64,000 bases of DNA, taken from contig CM026403.1 of the NCBI GenBank assembly GCA_014843695.1, forward strand, positions 3,286,150 through 3,350,149. Reading direction: 5' to 3'. The DNA is from Archivesica marissinica (Eukaryota > Mollusca > Bivalvia > Venerida > Vesicomyidae). Positions 62,780-64,000 of this stretch are shown in pieces (position 1 is the stretch's first letter; the number at the start of each line of letters is the position of its first letter). Made by a program: the position numbers and the translations under genes. The notes under the pieces were generated by a model. It worked only from the letters and a program-made list of their open reading frames with translations, was not told the origin of the DNA and did not search any database.

Positions 62780-63039
62780 ATGATTGTGCAAATATTTTCA
62801 CACTCTGCGTGATGATTCTACTAACTGATGTGTTTTTTGCATAAATGAATAAAAAGAATAAATTATTGATGCAAATAACTTTTAAACAAAATAATTATCA
62901 CTTAATTTTCCCAATGTTTGTGCACAGGGAGGGATGACTGTACTACGGAATAAGACAGTAAGAGATGTTTGTAAAACAGGTATGTCCTGCAGAAATCTGA
63001 TCAGCAGTTCCAGAAAATGTTTAAAGATATTCATATATA
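62780..63039. other. Intergenic sequence, nothing recognised
   Basis: AT-rich, no recognisable gene. Confidence 0.45.
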
Positions 63040-63258
63040 CACTCAACAAAATTCCTAACCGATCACCTGATGATACCCGGTATTTGGAGCAAACTAATAA
63101 CCAAATGATATCAATATTCATATCAACTTATTGGTTATATTTTATTACAGATCGTTATGCAGGACTTTCTGTATAATCAAATATTTATATTGTATGCTTA
63201 TTAATTGGCTCCAAATATTATAAAATACCAGATGACCGATTAGGAATTTTGTTGAGTG
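63040..63258. mobile_element. 219-bp MITE with long inverted ends
   Basis: CACTCAACAAAATTCCTAAC at 63040 is mirrored at 63239-63258. Imperfect inverted similarity extends about 65 bp inward on each side (GATCACCTGATGATAC against its counterpart; TATTTGGAGC against GCTCCAAATA). TA-repeat flanks on both sides fit a Tc1/mariner-type TA insertion. Confidence 0.75.
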
Positions 63259-63389
63259 TATATATATATATATACAAATGCATATTACATAACATAACCT
63301 GTCTGCACAATTCCCAGTCATCGTATCCATGTTTATATTGTCTCAGATCGCACTGTACATAATCATTGAACCAGTCTATGTTTGTTTCA

Positions 63390-64000
63390 GGTGGGGTGGA
63401 GTACTACTATCTATGTTTGTTTGATTCAGGTGAGGTGGAGTACTACTGTCTATGTTTGTTTGTTTCTGGTGGGGTGGAGTACTACTATCTATGTTTGTTT
63501 GTTTCTGGTGGGGTGGAGTACTACTGTCTATGTTTGTTTGTTTCCGGTGGGGTGGAGTACTACTATCTATGTTTGTTTGTTTCTGGTGGGGTGGAGTACT
63601 ACTGTCTATGTTTGTTTGTTTCCGGTGGGGTGGAGTACTACTGTCTATGTTTGTTTGTTTCCGGTGGGGTGGAGTACTACTATCTATGTTTGTTTGTTTC
63701 CGGTGAGGTGGAGTACTACTATCTATGTTTGTTTGTTTCTGGTGGGGTGGAGTACTACTATCTATGTTTGTTTCCGGTGGGGTGGAGTACTACTATCTAT
63801 GTTTGTTTCAGGTGGGGTGGAGTACTACTATCTATGTTTGTTTGTTTCCGGTGGGGTGGAGTACTACTATCTATGTTTGTTTCCGGTGGGGTGGAGTACT
63901 ACTATCTATGTTTGTTTGTTTCCGGTGGGGTGGAGTACTACTATCTATGTTTGTTTCCGGTGGGGTGGAGTACTACTGTCTATGTTTGTTTCCGGTGAGG
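63390..64000. repeat. 39-bp minisatellite running off the window
   Basis: Units of GGTGGGGTGGAGTACTACTA plus TCTATGTTTGTTTGTTTCC are 39 bp, with 35-bp forms lacking one TTTG. Because 39 is a multiple of 3, an open frame (repeat VEYYYLCLFVSGG) persists for about 210 codons, but the 35-bp units shift it. No gene features accompany it. The right end is cut by the window. Confidence 0.9.

Overview
The window is nuclear DNA from an animal and has no prokaryotic character. It shows a spliced gene with GT-AG introns and a metazoan extracellular domain, tRNA-headed SINEs, many short inverted-repeat transposons (MITEs), a mariner relic and very large minisatellites. The AT-rich background and SINE/MITE types suggest a marine lophotrochozoan, most likely a mollusc; this is inference.

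Layout. (1) 1-8.1 kb, + strand: an intact gene of one 5'UTR exon and eight coding exons. It encodes a 350-residue type I membrane protein with a signal peptide, one complete ZP (zona pellucida) module, a furin-type site, one transmembrane helix and a short tail. A TATA box and a poly-A signal bracket it. Introns carry a 58-bp minisatellite, a SINE, a TA-flanked MITE and a decayed copy of the last exon. (2) 8.1-26.6 kb: about 510 tandem copies of a 36-bp monomer, starting some 40 bp after the poly-A signal. (3) 26.9-27.9 kb: a gap of exactly 1000 N. (4) 27.9-45.65 kb: about 490 more copies of the same monomer in the OPPOSITE orientation, with a short error-like patch near 38 kb. (5) 45.65-46.65 kb: a second gap of exactly 1000 N. 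(6) 48.9-51.6 kb, - strand: a second copy of the gene's promoter, 5'UTR exon and first coding exon, inverted relative to the first copy and with no downstream exons visible. Its introns hold extra TE insertions. (7) 51.6-64 kb: no intact gene. There are four unrelated minisatellites (AGTATAA-type, 41 bp, 28/23 bp, 39 bp), SINEs, MITEs, a foldback element, a mariner pseudogene and a hAT-type MITE nested inside a SINE.

How it fits together. The only protein gene supported is the ZP-module gene, intact on the left and truncated on the right. The broad picture is an inverted (tail-to-tail) duplication, gene A > array > | < array < gene B. Both joins around the right array pass through fixed-size scaffold gaps, however, and that contig is pure repeat, so its placement and orientation are not proven. 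The array monomer has no stop in at least three frames and 36 is a multiple of 3, so it produces hundreds of residues of apparent ORF on both strands. I regard these as non-coding.
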